DNA from: Cannabis sativa
Lineage: Eukaryota; Streptophyta; Magnoliopsida; Rosales; Cannabaceae
Reading direction: 5' to 3'
Assembly: GCF_029168945.1 (NCBI RefSeq)
Contig: NC_083605.1
Span: forward strand, 72,806,969 to 72,870,968
DNA: 64,000 nucleotides
In this document: positions 1 to 10,545 of the stretch, one piece after another
Layout: every line of letters starts with the position of its first letter
Numbering within the stretch: position 1 is the first letter of the stretch
Notes under the pieces: generated by a model
Told to the model about the DNA's origin: nothing
The model's database searches: none
The model's input: the letters and a program-made list of their open reading frames with translations, nothing else
Program-made: the position numbers and the translations under genes

Positions 1-1322
1 TAGAGCTAGCTTGGCCAGTTGTGCTGTGGGGAAAAGCAGCATGTAGTTGTACTGTGAGAAAAAGCTGAGCTGATTGTTTGTTAAATTATATTTTAAAGTG
101 TTGTGAGTTGTTAAGATTCGATATAATCATGATACGTTATAGTTTTTAATTTTTATTATTTTCTATAATTTTTAATTTTTTTCTCATATTATAAATTTAT
201 ATGCATTTGATAAATAATAATTTATAATATTTTCAAATTATAATTTTATCACTTATAAAAAAAATATAGTTTATAAAGAATTCTAGGTTGATGTAGTTTG
301 TTAATAATAAAAATGTAAATATAAAATAATTTTTTTAAAAAAATAAAAAATTTAAAATTTAAAATTATTTATTTTCATATTGTTTTCCTTCAAAAAAATA
401 TTTTTTATTTTTGTAATATATAATAAATAATTAAATACAATTTTAGTACAAAACAATTTATTATAAAGACTTTTAATCAAAACAATTTTTTTTAAAAAAA
501 GTTGAGTTGTATCAGCTTTAGCTTTTAGCTTCTCCACAAATTCTTCAATAAGTTTTTCTTTACCTGGTTACCAAATACCTTCTTATCACAATTTTTTTTT
601 TTTAAAAAAAAACAGCTTTTAGTTTTTCTAAAAACTAAGCCAAATAGACTCTTAATTGGAGATAGAGATCTTACTAAATTTATGATTAGTTATATTATTT
701 AGTTATTACTTAATTTTATCGATCTTTATTGATGTTCGTACTTTTACAGAGAACACATGTTACCACTTTACCCTAAAAGGTGAGAATGAAGTCATCGAAA
801 CTTAGGTCGAGGTAGTCGTACCAAAACGTTGATCCTAGACCAATATGTCTTTAAGTTAGTATATTTGCATTGAGACATGAGGTTGAGTAATGGGAAATTC
901 TTGGTCCAAGATGTGAACCTAGTCCTTAATGATACTAGTCCTGGGGAACGGGATAGCCCCGTTCCACAAGGATAGAGAGTGAGTGGAACCAAGTCCCCAA
1001 AGAGAGATACTCCTTTATATCTTACTATTCGAGTTATATCAGTACGATATGTGAACTACACTTGCTTCAACGTAAAAAGATGGTAGCAATATAGCTCGTC
1101 CCTTCTATACTAACGTTAAATGAGATTTTATAAAGCAAAATAAACATTGGGATATGCATACCCACTACTTTAACACATACCTCATGGGCCTAAGTGAAAA
1201 CTTCTTTGACACCAATCACATCACGTATGAGACAGGTTAATTCACGTATTGTTGCAAGAATTAAAACTATACAAGTGCATACAGTCGTAAATTATATTAA
1301 GATTTTAAAAAGACTAAGTATC
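1..1322. other. AT-rich repeat-derived sequence, no gene
   Basis: No credible coding region was found. Bases 1-660 are very AT-rich and end in phrases such as AAACTAAGCCAAATAGACTC that look like the edge of a terminal-inverted-repeat element whose other end lies outside the window. Bases 660-1322 have more balanced composition and contain a short perfect hairpin (GGAACGGG at 945-952 against CCCGTTCC at 958-965). That part may be a retroelement remnant, but I cannot assign a family. Confidence 0.5.
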
Positions 1323-1652
1323 CACTACAAAAAGTCTTATTTTTAATCACAACAAAATTTGTGACTAAAAGTAAAAAAGTTGTGACTAATTATGAGTCAT
1401 TATTCCTATGTTCACACTAAAAGTGGTCTGTGGCTAAAAATATTAGTTACAAAAATTACAATTTGTTGTGACTAAATATCTTTTTAGTCTCAATACTTGT
1501 TGTGACTAAAACTAAATTAGTAACAACTTGTATCTAAATATTATGTTTTAGTCACAAATAACTTTTTGTTGTGACTAAAAGTCAAATTTAATCATAAAAA
1601 ATTTATGTTGTGACTAAAAAATTATCACTAAAGGTAGTTATTTTTTGTAGTG
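1323..1652. mobile_element. CACTA-type MITE (330 bp)
   Basis: The element starts CACTACAAAAAG and ends in the complementary TTTTTTGTAGTG. It is flanked by the 3-bp direct repeat ATC (1320-1322 and 1653-1655). CACTA termini with a 3-bp target duplication are the hallmark of the CACTA (En/Spm) superfamily. The interior is built of repeated TTGTGACTAAAA / TTTTAGTCACAA words and has no coding capacity. Relatives in this window lie at 10838-10940, 20192-20927 and 50499-50840. Confidence 0.88.
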
Positions 1653-2548
1653 ATCGTCCTACAAGGACTGATTATCAATTTTACCAATCAACCAATCTTT
1701 AATTTCTATTTGATTAAATAAATTTATAAAATTTTTAGCAAGAAAAATAATAGAAAAAAAACAATAAAAACAATAAAGAAATAATAAATTGACTAGGACA
1801 ATTATGTTCATCAACTACGTACCCTCTCTTTTAATACTTTAATGCAATTTACTTAAATTCTTCTTCTTCTAAATTAATTGACAAGTTGATAAAATTAGTT
1901 TATAATCTAATTAAGACTTATAAACTCAATCTAGTTTAAAGTTCTGTATATTTCTATGACAGCATTTAATCACAAAGAAAACAATAAATATAACAACTGA
2001 TAAAAATTATACAATCAACCTAGATATTTTTATTCTAAATTAAATTGCATTCATAACAACCATAGCGCATAATCAAATCGAACTTTTCAAATTTTAATTC
2101 AAACTCATAAAGAATAACTATAAAGGCCAACAAATAATTGTTAAATTAACATAGATTGCATGGAATTAAATAGAAAATGATGAAGAAATTGAAAACTACA
2201 TTAATTCATAAAAAAGGTTCAAGTGAGTTGCATAACATCCTTAAAATTGAAATTAGCTCATAATAGTCATTCTAAACATCCAAAATTTCAATTAAACACA
2301 TAAAAGGTTGTGATAAAAGAGATATAACATAGAGTGGGAGTCTAATGGTCTCCTCCTCTTTTTCAGTTGCCACTCCTAGCCCCCAAGACTCAGAAAAATC
2401 AAATGAAACCCCCAGACCTAGCCCCAATTCATCATTATCTTATCGAAGTTAGAAAATATTGTCAGAAATAGTTAAGTGCCTCAACTCTTTAGGGAAGGTT
2501 GCGACACTTGAATTTTTTTTTTTTTTGAAATATTGATATTTTTGTTTT
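1653..2548. other. AT-rich intergenic sequence
   Basis: No open reading frame, RNA gene or terminal-repeat pair was recognised. The segment 2330-2510 is somewhat richer in C, with runs such as TAGCCCCCAAGACTC, and may belong to an old retroelement. It ends where homology to the Athila-like element begins. Confidence 0.4.
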
Positions 2549-2601
2549 ATTTTATGTAATATTAATCTTTAAACAATTCCCCGGCAACGGCGCCAAAAAC
2601 T
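2549..2601 (-). repeat. Extra primer-binding site and internal stub outside the left LTR
   Basis: These bases repeat 7531-7583, the sequence just inside the 5' LTR of the neighbouring minus-strand element. They include the tRNA-Asp-type primer-binding site at 2579-2595 (TGGCGCCGTTGCCGGGG on the minus strand). Homology stops abruptly at 2549. An ordinary insertion has host DNA and a target duplication here, so this is the stub of a second internal region to the left of the LTR. It implies a tandem or recombinant array sharing one LTR. Confidence 0.8.
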
Positions 2602-3793
2602 TGTTGCTATATTTTTAAACGCTACGCAAGTATACGCAATCAAGTAGTAAAAGCTCACACAGGTGAGGTCGATCCCACAGGGAATTGGATTAAGTACCAC
2701 TAAATTATACTTATGATTCTATTCGGTAAATCAAAAGTAATTATGGTTTAAAAACAGTAAAATTTGAAAGAAATTCAGAAAACTTAATAACACAGTTTAA
2801 AGTTGAGCAAGATGAGACAATAGGGAGGAGAATCCTGTTGTTGTTTACCCAAATTGTTAATGATTAATTACTATCCTATTCTTGGGGTGAATGACAGATT
2901 ATAAAATAACCTAGCTCCTTTCAGATCTTCTAGATTCTAAATCACATGTTATCTAATTAATTCCTTAATTAAACTAACATGAAATCAGCATTAAGCAATA
3001 ATCCACTCGTCACATAAGTCATGTAAATACTTTCGTTTCACATAGAACATCGATTATCTTAATTTTAGCATTCTCAATTCTCACTTTTCAGATTTTGAAT
3101 TGAGATCATAGAGCATGCACAAGGTGATCAATCTTAAACATGAAATTAAACACAAATTAAGATAATTTCACACACACAAGAATTGAGGAATGGTAATTAA
3201 ACATTAACTAGGAAAACATTAAACAACAATCATCATCCTCCCTAAATGGGAAATTTAGTTCAGAAACAAATCCATAACCATTCCTATAGCAATATTCAAC
3301 ATTAATAAATTAAAGAGGAATAAAGAAAAGAACTGTTTAAGGGTGAATTCTGGATCTTCACTTGAATCTCTACGCTCTTCCTGCCGCTCTCAGCTGTGTT
3401 TTAGGGTTCCAAATCGCTCTCCCTGACTTCCAATCGCAGTTTTCTATTTATACTTGAAATTTAGGGTTCGATGGACGAAATTACCCCCGGTCCGTACGGG
3501 ATCTCGCCGCGGCGACACTTCCTCTCGCCGCGGCGAGAATGTGCCAAAGTTAGGCACTTTCTGTTTCTCGTATCTCGCCGCGGCGAGACTCTTCATCGCC
3601 GCGGCCAGATATGCAAAAACTCATAAAATGAAGTTTTTCTTCGGCTCAGCACGTTTTTCAGTGAATTTATGCACCCGAGACCTCTTTTACTCCAAAGAAC
3701 CTGAAAACATAGAAAACAAGCGTAATTCCGTCCCAACACAGCTAAGAATGCACATAAATCGGATCCATAACATAGGCTAAAAATAGCCTAACA
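2602..3793 (-). repeat. 3' LTR of the Athila-like element (1192 bp)
   Basis: The left LTR, which is the 3' LTR on the minus strand. It matches 7584-8775 at a constant offset of 4982 with no indel. It carries a GC-rich cluster of CGCCGCGGCGA palindromes at 3502-3609 in an otherwise AT-rich sequence. The 108-codon open frame across that cluster occurs identically in both LTRs and is not a gene I recognise. Confidence 0.92.
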
Positions 3794-3806
3794 AACTCCC
3801 CCAAAC
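3794..3806 (-). promoter_or_regulatory. Polypurine tract next to the 3' LTR
   Basis: On the minus strand the sequence TTTGGGGGAGTT directly precedes the TGTTAGG start of the 3' LTR. This is the expected place and composition of the plus-strand DNA priming site, and it fixes the orientation of the element. Confidence 0.8.
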
Positions 3807-5060
3807 TGACTCTTTACTCGTCCCCGAGTAAACTAAGACTAAACTAAAAAAAACTATAAATGATAGCTGAACTTTCCAACAATTAAATTGTTACCACCAC
3901 CTGCACAACTTCAATCCCTCAATAACCAGAATTTCAACTTGCCAACTCTAAGAACTAAGTTGAATGTGCAGTTTACAAGTAAGTAATTCATACAAACATA
4001 AAGCATCGCAATTCCCATCAATATCACAACTGTTCTAACTTTCCAACATCCCACTGACACATGATCAATAAGTTTGAATGACATACCTCTCTCCACTAAT
4101 GTTGACAAATTTCTACTCGGAATCAATAGGTCTTTTCGGTTAAAATCACATGGCTTAGGTACATGGGTAGATGAGAAGTCATTTAGGCTATACTATACCA
4201 TAAGCACTATTAACCAAGCAAGCCTAGACATTTATTTTGCTTTCTTTCCATATATCCCAAAAACAGAAATAAGAGATTGCAACTTTTTTTTTTTTTCTTG
4301 TGTGTGCACCTCATAATTTTCTTAACTTTTTTTTTCAATGAGACACATTTTTTTTTTTTTCATAGGCACAACACACAATATTCTTATTATTTTTTTTTTC
4401 AATCTCTCATTCCTACACTTTAAATTTTTTTCACTTACAGCACTTATTCCCCCCCAAACTTGCTTCAAGGCTCATGGCATAACAAAATATGTTCAGGGTG
4501 AAAAGAGTTTAGAATAACGAATTCAACTCCGTGAAGTGGTGAAAAATTTTAAAACAGGCTAAGGCTCAACTTTGGGTATACTAAGGAAAATTTTTTTCTT
4601 CAGGTAGGCTTGAAAGGCTCAATCGATCCAAAGAAAATTTGCCTAAATCATTTTCCAAACAAAAATCATCAAGGATTTCGCTTCAAGAGAGTATGTCAAA
4701 CAAATTCTATTCCATGTTCAATCAATCATTCCACAATCCAAATAGAACACAAGTGATATGTGAGAATAGCAAATGTTTTAAACCTACATGAATCACTTCC
4801 TAGCACACATCCAATTTAATTCAAACAGTTGCAAGTCAAGCACACAGTTATGTTTCAATCCATTGCACAAGTGAATAACAACAATTCAATCCATTTTTCA
4901 ATTTAGCTATCACGCAAGACTAAAAAAAAAAACTAAAACAAACTAAACTAAAACAAATAAACGCGAAAAAAATAGATTAAGTTTCCCCCCCCAAACTAAA
5001 ATGCACATTGTCCCCAATGTGTGAAAATAAACCAGGAGGAGAGAAACTTACCTGAGCCCC
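3807..5060 (-). other. Non-coding 3' internal region of the Athila-like element
   Basis: Contains no sizeable coding frame. It has poly-T/poly-C tracts near 4280-4400, 4448 and 4985, and the phrase ACATTGTCCCCAATGTGT near 5005. The pol and env-like regions of a full Athila element would lie here and are absent. Confidence 0.6.
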
Positions 5061-6113
5061 TTAGAAGGGATCAAGTCCACCCTTTGCATTCAAAAGAGCC
5101 CTCGCACTAAATGAAGAAAATTTACCACCAATAGTGTTGATTTCAGAGTTTTGCACAAGAGTAAGCTCACCTTCAGAACTACCACACATCAATCTTTTCC
5201 AACGACGCTGAATCGTTCGAAGTCGCTCTTTAGGCTTTGCTTTCTTCTTATCAGTTTTAACAAAAGAACCCTTCACCACCTCAATCTTGCAACAGGTAGG
5301 AATGTCAGTTGGGGCAAAAACATTAAAATTGACCTCTTCATCTTGGACTCGCAACTTTAACTCCCCCTTTTGAACATCTATTAATGCTCGACCCGTGGCC
5401 AAGAATGGTCTTCCCAAAATAATGGGAATAGTTGAATCTTCCTCCATATCAAGAATTAAGAAATCAGCAGGGAAGATAAACTTACCAACCTTCACCAAGA
5501 TACATCTTCAATTATGCCACGAGGATGAGTTAGAGAACGATCTCGCTAGTTGTAGAGTCACTGTTGTGGGCTTTGCTTTTCCCAATCCTAGCCTTTTGAA
5601 GACAGGAGACAACGGCATTAGATTAATGCTTGCTCCCGGCATCACATAGAGCTTTAGTTTCCACCGAACCCCCTATAGAGCATGGAATATTGAAACTACC
5701 GGATCTTTAAGCTTGGGCGGTAGTTTCTTTTGCAAAATGGCGCTACACTCCTCAGTTAATGCCACTGTTTCATAGTCCTCCATTTTTCTCTTCTTAGACA
5801 ATATCTCCTTCATGAACTTCACATAACGGGGCATTTGTTCCAAGGCTTCAGCAAAAGGAATGTTGATGTGTAGTCTTTTGAAAACCTCTAGAAATTTTGT
5901 AAACTGCTTGTCTAGATTGGTCTTTCGGAGTCTCTGAGGATAAGGTATCTTCACATGATGATCAATACTGATTGGTGGAGACTGTTGTGGTGGTGCAGGG
6001 CTATCAGTAGTTTTCTTTTCTATTGATGTTGGAGTTGGTGCTGATTGATCTTTAACTTCTTCATTGAATGGTTGTACCACATCAGGCCCATCATAATTCT
6101 TTCCACTCCTCAA
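5061..6113 (-). pseudogene. Gag-protease linker and aspartic protease relic
   Basis: On the minus strand, 6113-5673 encodes the linker seen between gag and protease in Athila-type elements (FAEALEQMPRYVKFMKEIL; ETVALTEECSAILQKKLPPK). The frame is then lost near 5690. Retropepsin-like pieces continue in other frames around 5620-5660 (ASINLMPLS) and near 5520. The C-terminal protease segment is open at 5498-5061 and carries the flap-distal phrase [19 protein letters not shown]. At least three frame changes separate these pieces, so no complete protease can be made. The decay contrasts with the intact gag and matching LTRs. Confidence 0.85.
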
Positions 6114-6156
6114 GGAAATTGCTTTACATTGCTCTTTTCCTTTTGCCTCACTAGTG

Positions 6157-7434
6157 CTAATTTGAATTTCCTTGAGCTTGGTTTGCCACTTGAGTAGCCA
6201 ATTGTTCCATTTGAGTTTCTAGAGTTTTAATAGAGGCTCTAGTTTCCATCATGAATTGGAGCAATAAATCAGCTTGGATATTGGAGCCACTAGGACTTTG
6301 TTGTTGGTTTTGTTGGGGCTGATTTCTCTGCTGGTAGAACCCCTGTTGGTTGTGCCCATAATTATTATTTTGGGAGTAGTTCCCAATGGCTTTTGCTTGA
6401 TCCATTGGCAAATTATCCACATCTGCCTGACACTCTGAAAAGTGATGGTTGCCTCCACATATCTCACAAATAACTTGGGCTTGTTTAGCTTGCCCTGCAA
6501 TCAGCTTTGTCAATGCCTCAACCTGAGCTGTTAACTTTGTGATGGCATCAACTTCTAACACACCAGCTACCTTCTTAGATTGACTCCTTTCAGTTGGCCA
6601 CTGCTGATTGTTTAGAGCCATCTCCTCCAATAGATCATACGCTTCATTAGCACTTTTTCTCATAAAAGCTCCGCCCGCTGCTGCATCTATTAAAGTTCTA
6701 GTATTACCAACCAGCCCGTTATAAAAGTTGTGAACCAGCATCCACTTCTCTATACCATGATGAGGACACTTCCTGATCAGATCTTTAAACCTCTCCCAGG
6801 CCTCATGGAGAGATTCATTATCTTGTTGGCAGAAATTATTAATTTCTCCTCTCAGCTTTGCAGACTTCGCTGGAGGAAAGAACTTTGACAAGAATTTTGT
6901 TGCCAGATCATTCCATGTAGCAATAGAATTAGGTGGCAAAGAATTCAACCAACTCTTGGCTCGTTCTCTGAGCGAGAATGGGAACAACCTCAATCTAATG
7001 GCATCGTCGCTAACTCCATTAACTTTAAAAGTTTCACAAAGTTCCATGAAGTTAGAGAGATGCAAATTAGGATCTTCAGAAGGGAGACCACCAAACTGAA
7101 CTGAAGACTGCACCATTTGAAGGATGGCAGGCTTAATCTCGAAATTGTTTGCATCCACTGCCGGTGGCCTGATACATGACTGCACTCCCGTCAGAGTAGG
7201 GAGAATGTAATCTCTCAAGCTACGGCCATTAGCTTGATCTTCCACGGCACCTCCATTATTACCGTTATTACCCCCATTGTTCCCAACATTATTGTTCACA
7301 TTGGCAGCCATGATTTCTGATGTTTCAGCAGTTGCTGAAACTCTTTCTTGCCTCTTGTTCTTTCGATTCTTTCTGCAAGTTTTCTCAATTTCAGGATCAA
7401 CTGGTAATATGACTGATTGTCCTTGACGGCGCAT
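6157..7434 (-). CDS. Gag polyprotein of the Athila-like retrotransposon
   Basis: Encodes a 425-residue capsid/nucleocapsid protein that would form the cytoplasmic virus-like particle. Residues about 125-275 form the retrotransposon gag domain, with [18 protein letters not shown] near 157-174 and [20 protein letters not shown] at about 207-226. A CCHC-like knuckle lies at 323-335 ([13 protein letters not shown]), followed by an Asn/Gln-rich tail. The N-terminal 40 residues are basic. The ATG at 7434 is the first in frame and gives a full-length gag. The gene sits just downstream of the 5' LTR and PBS, so the LTR should drive it. It is the only intact retroelement protein in the window; the protease that would process it is broken. 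Confidence 0.88.
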   Translation of the reverse strand: MRRQGQSVILPVDPEIEKTCRKNRKNKRQERVSATAETSEIMAANVNNNVGNNGGNNGNNGGAVEDQANGRSLRDYILPTLTGVQSCIRPPAVDANNFEIKPAILQMVQSSVQFGGLPSEDPNLHLSNFMELCETFKVNGVSDDAIRLRLFPFSLRERAKSWLNSLPPNSIATWNDLATKFLSKFFPPAKSAKLRGEINNFCQQDNESLHEAWERFKDLIRKCPHHGIEKWMLVHNFYNGLVGNTRTLIDAAAGGAFMRKSANEAYDLLEEMALNNQQWPTERSQSKKVAGVLEVDAITKLTAQVEALTKLIAGQAKQAQVICEICGGNHHFSECQADVDNLPMDQAKAIGNYSQNNNYGHNQQGFYQQRNQPQQNQQQSPSGSNIQADLLLQFMMETRASIKTLETQMEQLATQVANQAQGNSN

Positions 7435-7560
7435 GCACTTAGGATTCCTGAGATAAATAAAGAAAATATTGCAAGAAAAAGGTTAGAAAAAATCAGCAAG
7501 AGAAAATATACCAAAGTAGAAGTTAGTATAATTTTATGTAATATTAATCTTTAAACAATT

Positions 7561-7577
7561 CCCCGGCAACGGCGCCA
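7561..7577 (-). promoter_or_regulatory. Primer-binding site, tRNA-Asp type
   Basis: On the minus strand TGGCGCCGTTGCCGGGG complements the 3' end expected for plant tRNA-Asp, including the CCA terminus. It lies six bases from the inner end of the 5' LTR. A second copy occurs at 2579-2595 outside the other LTR. Confidence 0.85.
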
Positions 7578-7583
7578 AAAACT

Positions 7584-8775
7584 TGTTGCTATATTTTTAA
7601 ACGCTACGCAAGTATACGCAATCAAGTAGTAAAAGCTCACACAGGTGAGGTCGATCCCACAGGGAATTGGATTAAGTACCACTAAATTATACTTATGATT
7701 CTATTCGGTAAATCAAAAGTAATTATGGTTTAAAAACAGTAAAATTTGAAAGAAATTCAGAAAACTTAATAACACAGTTTAAAGTTGAGCAAGATGAGAC
7801 AATAGGGAGGAGAATCCTGTTGTTGTTTACCCAAATTGTTAATGATTAATTACTATCCTATTCTTGGGGTGAATGACAGATTATAAAATAACCTAGCTCC
7901 TTTCAGATCTTCTAGATTCTAAATCACATGTTATCTAATTAATTCCTTAATTAAACTAACATGAAATCAGCATTAAGCAATAATCCACTCGTCACATAAG
8001 TCATGTAAATACTTTCGTTTCACATAGAACATCGATTATCTTAATTTTAGCATTCTCAATTCTCACTTTTCAGATTTTGAATTGAGATCATAGAGCATGC
8101 ACAAGGTGATCAATCTTAAACATGAAATTAAACACAAATTAAGATAATTTCACACACACAAGAATTGAGGAATGGTAATTAAACATTAACTAGGAAAACA
8201 TTAAACAACAATCATCATCCTCCCTAAATGGGAAATTTAGTTCAGAAACAAATCCATAACCATTCCTATAGCAATATTCAACATTAATAAATTAAAGAGG
8301 AATAAAGAAAAGAACTGTTTAAGGGTGAATTCTGGATCTTCACTTGAATCTCTACGCTCTTCCTGCCGCTCTCAGCTGTGTTTTAGGGTTCCAAATCGCT
8401 CTCCCTGACTTCCAATCGCAGTTTTCTATTTATACTTGAAATTTAGGGTTCGATGGACGAAATTACCCCCGGTCCGTACGGGATCTCGCCGCGGCGACAC
8501 TTCCTCTCGCCGCGGCGAGAATGTGCCAAAGTTAGGCACTTTCTGTTTCTCGTATCTCGCCGCGGCGAGACTCTTCATCGCCGCGGCCAGATATGCAAAA
8601 ACTCATAAAATGAAGTTTTTCTTCGGCTCAGCACGTTTTTCAGTGAATTTATGCACCCGAGACCTCTTTTACTCCAAAGAACCTGAAAACATAGAAAACA
8701 AGCGTAATTCCGTCCCAACACAGCTAAGAATGCACATAAATCGGATCCATAACATAGGCTAAAAATAGCCTAACA
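7584..8775 (-). repeat. 5' LTR of the Athila-like element (1192 bp)
   Basis: The right LTR, which is the 5' LTR on the minus strand, and the source of the element's promoter. It matches 2602-3793 including the CGCCGCGGCGA palindromes, here at 8484-8591. The sequence after it (GTGGC at 8776) is not repeated left of the other LTR, so no target duplication can be identified. Confidence 0.92.
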
Positions 8776-9279
8776 GTGGCGACTTTCAAAATTTTCTCAA
8801 ATGTTTTCTCTGTAACGATTGGAGTGTCGGGACTCTTGAGAGAAGGTCACGACTCTTGATGAAAATATTTGAAAACTTGAATTTTTAATCCTTTGAAATG
8901 CTCTAAGCGAAGAAATCTAATCTTGAGATTCTTTTTTACAAAATTTGGTCATTTTTATCACTATGAAACCCGAAAAATACCATTTTCACTAAAAAGTAAA
9001 ATTTCTTCTTCTAACACTTCAAATTCAAAGAAAATAATAAAAAAAAAGCGTAAATCCAAACATTAAAACATAATAACACTAAAAACGCACACTAAAACAG
9101 GCTCTAAAACAACACAAAAATAAACCTAACATCTACCATTCTTGTTGGACTGAAAATGGTTGGGACCAAGTGCAAAATATACTCCTTTGTATTTGTAATC
9201 AATCGATTAGCGAGTAAAATCTCATACTTAACACATATTGGGCCTAGTTAGTCTGAGCCACATGCATGGTTCATATAAA
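8776..9279. other. Intergenic flank, no gene
   Basis: AT-rich sequence with no coding signal. The first 120 bases contain repeated CGACTCTTGA-like words (GTGTCGGGACTCTTGAG, GTCACGACTCTTGATG) that look like older repeat DNA into which the Athila-like element inserted. Confidence 0.4.
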
Positions 9280-9288
9280 TAGAAGCTA

Positions 9289-10536
9289 GGGATATTGGCG
9301 GCTAAACCACCTAGCTTTAAATTTTTTAACACTTAACCACAAAAACTGATTTATTGATGGCAAAACATACCAAACTCACATTCTATTTTTCCCTTTACAC
9401 TTCCATCCAAAACTCTCAGTTAAGTGCAACGATGGACTGCATGCGTGCACACAAGAGTACACGTGGCAATTTTTTTTTTCTTTTTCTTTTCTTTCTCTTT
9501 CTTCTCGAAAGATCCCAACTCCCCCTAAACCTTCTTCTTCTTTTGATGGTGGTAATGGCAGTCTTCTCTGTGATTTGCCAAACCAGACAGAACCCAAGCA
9601 AAAAGACAACAGAACTCCGACAACACCCAGACTATGAGACAGTCGATCCCCACAGAACCCAAGCGGAATCCAGTCCGACCACCCCTCTATCTCGCGCACG
9701 GAACCAGATGGTCGCCTCCTCCTTTATCTCTCACATGAACTCTGATAACCACTCTCTATCTTCTCAAAGAAACCCGATTACCACTCTTTACCTTCTCCAA
9801 TAGAATCAGAAGGCTCCTCCCTTCAGATTTTGGTCGAGCTCCCTCAATCTCGAGATCTGGTTTGTATTTAATTTTTTGATTTTTTATTACTTTGTGTATA
9901 AATATGCCTATTTGGTTCTATCAAAAAAATTATGCTTATTAATTTTTTTTTTACTTTTTTCTATGTTTAGACCCAAGAAATATAAGGGCGGTGGTGGTGG
10001 TGGGAGTGAGGAGATGGGGTGGCGTGGTTTTTGTGGTGGTAGTGTAATTGTGGTCGCGGTGGTGGGAGAGAGGAGTTGGGGTGGTCGTGGTTTTGGTGGT
10101 AGTGGTGTAATGGTTGCAGTGGTGGTGGGAGAGAGAAGGAGTTCGGGTGGTGATGGTGATTGTAGGTGGTTTCAATGTTTTAATAGTAGCAATGGCAGAA
10201 GAAGAAGAAGAAGAAGGATTGGGGGAGGGGTTCTGGGATCTTTCGAGAAGAAAGAGAAAGAAATGAAAAAGAAAAAAAAGGAAAAAGGAATTTTCTAATT
10301 TTTTATTTTTATAAATTGTTTTTTTTTTATTTTTAAAATTAAAATTATGTGGACCACTGAAATTTTTCCACGTATACTCTTGTGTACACATAGGCAGTCC
10401 ACCTGAGGGTTTTGGACAAAAGTGTAAAGAGCAAAACATAATGTGAGTTCGGTATGCTTTGTCATCAAAAAATCAGTTTTTGTGGTTAATAGTGTTAAAA
10501 AATTTAAAATTTAGGTGATTTAGCCGCCAATATCCC
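9289..10536. mobile_element. Mutator-like element (MULE) with long TIRs, 1248 bp
   Basis: Terminal inverted repeats begin GGGATATTGGCGGCTAAA and end TTTAGCCGCCAATATCCC. They stay recognisable for well over 150 bases, and the C/T-rich left arm and G/A-rich right arm (TCTTTCGAGAAGAAAGAG) extend the pairing further. A perfect 9-bp target duplication TAGAAGCTA lies at 9280-9288 and 10537-10545. No transposase is present. The interior has purine-rich GGTGGT repeats that create a glycine-rich open frame (about 9980-10150). I regard that frame as a composition artefact or possibly captured gene sequence. Confidence 0.93.
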
Positions 10537-10545
10537 TAGAAGCTA

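Larger units (their letters stand above)
2602..8775 (-). mobile_element. Athila/Tat-like Ty3/gypsy LTR retrotransposon, non-autonomous
   Basis: Two direct 1192-bp LTRs (2602-3793 and 7584-8775) start TGTTGC and end CTAACA. They enclose, on the minus strand, a tRNA-Asp-type PBS, gag, a broken protease region and a polypurine tract. No reverse transcriptase, RNase H or integrase is present: only about 1.2 kb of non-coding DNA separates the protease relic from the PPT. The LTRs are the same length and looked identical wherever compared, so insertion was recent. The gag and linker protein phrases (for example PFAEALEQMPRYVKFMKEIL) are those of Athila-lineage gypsy elements. Movement must have depended on pol supplied in trans. 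Confidence 0.9.

Noticed and set aside
3454..3780. 108-residue open frame repeated at 8436-8762
   Set aside because: It lies entirely inside both LTRs, crosses the GC palindromes and the LTR end region, and matches no known protein type.
9951..10439. Thr-rich minus-strand and Gly-rich plus-strand frames in the MULE
   Set aside because: Opposite readings of one GGTGGT-rich stretch; composition explains them.
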